Translations under genes and position numbers: made by a program | Assembly: GCF_000220985.1 (NCBI RefSeq) | Contig: NZ_AFRW01000015.1 | Location: forward strand, 20,747-84,746 | DNA from: Nesterenkonia sp. F | GTDB taxonomy: Bacteria; Actinomycetota; Actinomycetes; Actinomycetales; Micrococcaceae | Direction: 5' to 3' | DNA length: 64,000 nt | In this document: piece by piece, positions 63,073 through 64,000 of the stretch | How the letters are laid out: each line of letters opens with the position of its first letter | Position numbering within the stretch: position 1 is the first letter of the stretch | The notes under the pieces: generated by a model | Told to the model about the DNA's origin: nothing | What the model saw: the letters and a program-made list of their open reading frames with translations, nothing else | The model's database searches: none

Positions 63073-63747
63073 TCATCGGGCCTCCACGACGGACCCTTCG
63101 GCCGGCACCCCCGCCTCGACGTCGAACGGGCCGCGACCGGAGGCCGGCCACTCGCGGTAGTCGCGGAAGAGCACCGGCACTCCGCGGGCCGTGACGAGAT
63201 CCGCGGTGTCGGTGACCTGCACGTGGACATGCGGCTGGGTGGAGTTCCCCGAGTTCCCGCAGGCGCCGATCTGCTCGCCGCCTCGCAATCGGTCGCCGGG
63301 CGCGACGCGCACCGAGCCGCGACGCAGATGCACCAGCGTGACGACCAGGCCGGTGCTCGTCTCGCGCAGCAGCACGTGGTTGCCGGCGACGGCGGTCAGC
63401 CCCTGCCGCAGTCGCCCTCCCTGCCCGAGCATGTAGCTCAGCAGCCCCAGCGGCGAGCGACGGGCCTGATGATCGGGCTCGCCGTCGTGGACCGCGACCA
63501 CGGTGCCCGCCACCGGGCTGAGCACCGGGCGGCCGAAGGCGACGAAGCGCTCGGGAGCCTCGGCGCCGACCAGTGGTCGCCGGGGCGCGGCCGGCGCGGA
63601 GCGGTGCTGCTCGTCGACGCCGACGAGGTCGATCGCATGGCGCAGCCCGAAGCGGTCGGTGCCGTGGCTGGGGACCCGCCGGGCGGGACTGTTCTCGACC
63701 GCCCAGCGGTCGGCGACGGGCAGCGGGATGCTCAGTGGTGCGGACAT
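63073..63747 (-). CDS. M23-like metallopeptidase domain protein
   Basis: 224 residues with an M23/lysostaphin-type fold: DRFGLRHAIDLVGVD (first zinc His and Asp), PVLSPVAGTVVAVHDGEPDHQ, NHVLLRETSTGLVVTLVHLRRGS, and QPHVHVQVTD (H-x-H). M23 enzymes cut peptidoglycan cross-bridges outside the cell. However, no signal peptide or membrane helix is seen from ATG 63747 (MSAPLSIPLP), so this one may be cytoplasmic or exported otherwise. The extension upstream to 63912 is not protein-like. Confidence 0.75.
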   Translation of the reverse strand: MSAPLSIPLPVADRWAVENSPARRVPSHGTDRFGLRHAIDLVGVDEQHRSAPAAPRRPLVGAEAPERFVAFGRPVLSPVAGTVVAVHDGEPDHQARRSPLGLLSYMLGQGGRLRQGLTAVAGNHVLLRETSTGLVVTLVHLRRGSVRVAPGDRLRGGEQIGACGNSGNSTQPHVHVQVTDTADLVTARGVPVLFRDYREWPASGRGPFDVEAGVPAEGSVVEAR

Positions 63748-63842
63748 GAGGTCATTCCACGGGGCTGGAGCTCCTCCGGTCCAGGTCCGGCGGGCCGGAG
63801 CCGCATGCCCGCCGGCGGGACCGCAGGAGATTCTGCCGATGA

Positions 63843-64000
63843 TCAGCGATGCATGCCGACGTTGACCACGCGTCCCGAGGCGTCGCGGTAGAAGAAGCGG
63901 CGGACTCCCCAAGGCTCGTCGGTGAGCGGATGCACGATCTCCGCGCCGGCACGTGCGGCGGCTCGGTGCGCGGCGTCGACGTCGTCGACGAACACGGAGA
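63843..64000 (-). CDS. VOC-family protein, 3' end only
   Basis: The last 52 codons of a gene running out of the window: SVFVDDVDAAHRAAARAGAE then HPLTDEPWGVRRFFYRDASG and RVVNVGMHR before TGA. This is the closing half of a glyoxalase/bleomycin-resistance fold, with the usual ..EPWGVR.F...DP.G..V pattern. The 5' part lies beyond base 64000. Confidence 0.8.
   Translation of the reverse strand, partial: SVFVDDVDAAHRAAARAGAEIVHPLTDEPWGVRRFFYRDASGRVVNVGMHR

Noticed and set aside
1..64000. tRNA, rRNA, insertion sequences or prophage genes
   Set aside because: No cloverleaf with a conserved T-loop, no transposase or integrase motifs, and no phage structural genes were seen by reading both strands; a tRNAscan or IS search could overturn this.

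Overview
The window is a GC-rich stretch of an actinobacterial chromosome. The glmU-prs-rplY-pth-mfd order, the neighbourhood of punA, a phosphomannomutase and an LpdA-type flavoprotein, an Arthrobacter-like choline oxidase, and many leaderless -10 boxes placed 6-8 nt before start codons all point to the order Micrococcales. The genus cannot be fixed from the sequence alone. A choline-oxidase/betaine operon and two BCCT transporters suggest a salt- or drought-exposed lifestyle.

Region by region. 1-9274: housekeeping genes (3' part of glmU, prs, rplY/ctc, pth, mfd) with two reverse-strand genes (alpha/beta hydrolase, DUF2505-like protein). Two perfect 18-19 bp hairpins end the prs and pth transcripts. 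9281-11805: small membrane proteins, an acyltransferase-3 protein and deoC. 11950-14786: a phosphohexomutase and punA, which with deoC make a nucleoside/pentose-phosphate salvage cluster. 14965-18833: lpdA-type flavoprotein (interrupted by a one-base frameshift), DUF885 protein and GNAT acetyltransferase, the last two translationally coupled. 18971-24411: SepX/GlpR-like membrane protein, APH-fold kinase, TPR protein, and an orphan lipoprotein resembling glycine-betaine binding proteins. 24533-27105: two tandem AlaA-type aminotransferases whose promoter region is also duplicated. 27215-31155: xseA/xseB, a membrane protein and ispH. 31503-36351: TauE-type permease, RmuC, a DMT-like membrane protein, a histidine phosphatase and a tandem universal stress protein. 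36471-40087: LuxR-type response regulator, histidine kinase, ABC-2 permease and ATPase in one reverse-strand cluster. 40309: SdpI-family protein behind an 11-bp tandem repeat.

40864-46125 is the osmoprotection operon betT-betB-codA: choline uptake, oxidation of choline to betaine aldehyde and betaine, and betaine aldehyde dehydrogenase, with a palindrome just downstream of its likely promoter. ychF follows. 47423-52064 is an accessory-looking stretch. It has a VOC protein divergent from a WYL regulator, about 1 kb of decayed DNA with a frameshifted YwqK-type fragment, and an NmrA-like reductase divergent from a TetR regulator. Both divergent pairs share a spacer carrying perfect inverted repeats that look like operators.

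52184-64000: PspC-domain protein, a second BCCT transporter, a DHFR-family reductase, methyltransferase, LtrA, alpha/beta hydrolase, CHAD-domain protein, aldo/keto reductase, a maleylpyruvate-isomerase-like protein, a TetR-regulated drug-efflux MFS pair, an M23-like peptidase and the end of a VOC gene. I found no tRNA, rRNA, insertion sequence, prophage or CRISPR array. I did not find a clearly new multi-gene system. The most interesting leads are the operator-like palindromes, the duplicated aminotransferases, the leader-embedded 11-bp repeat, and three one-base frameshifts.
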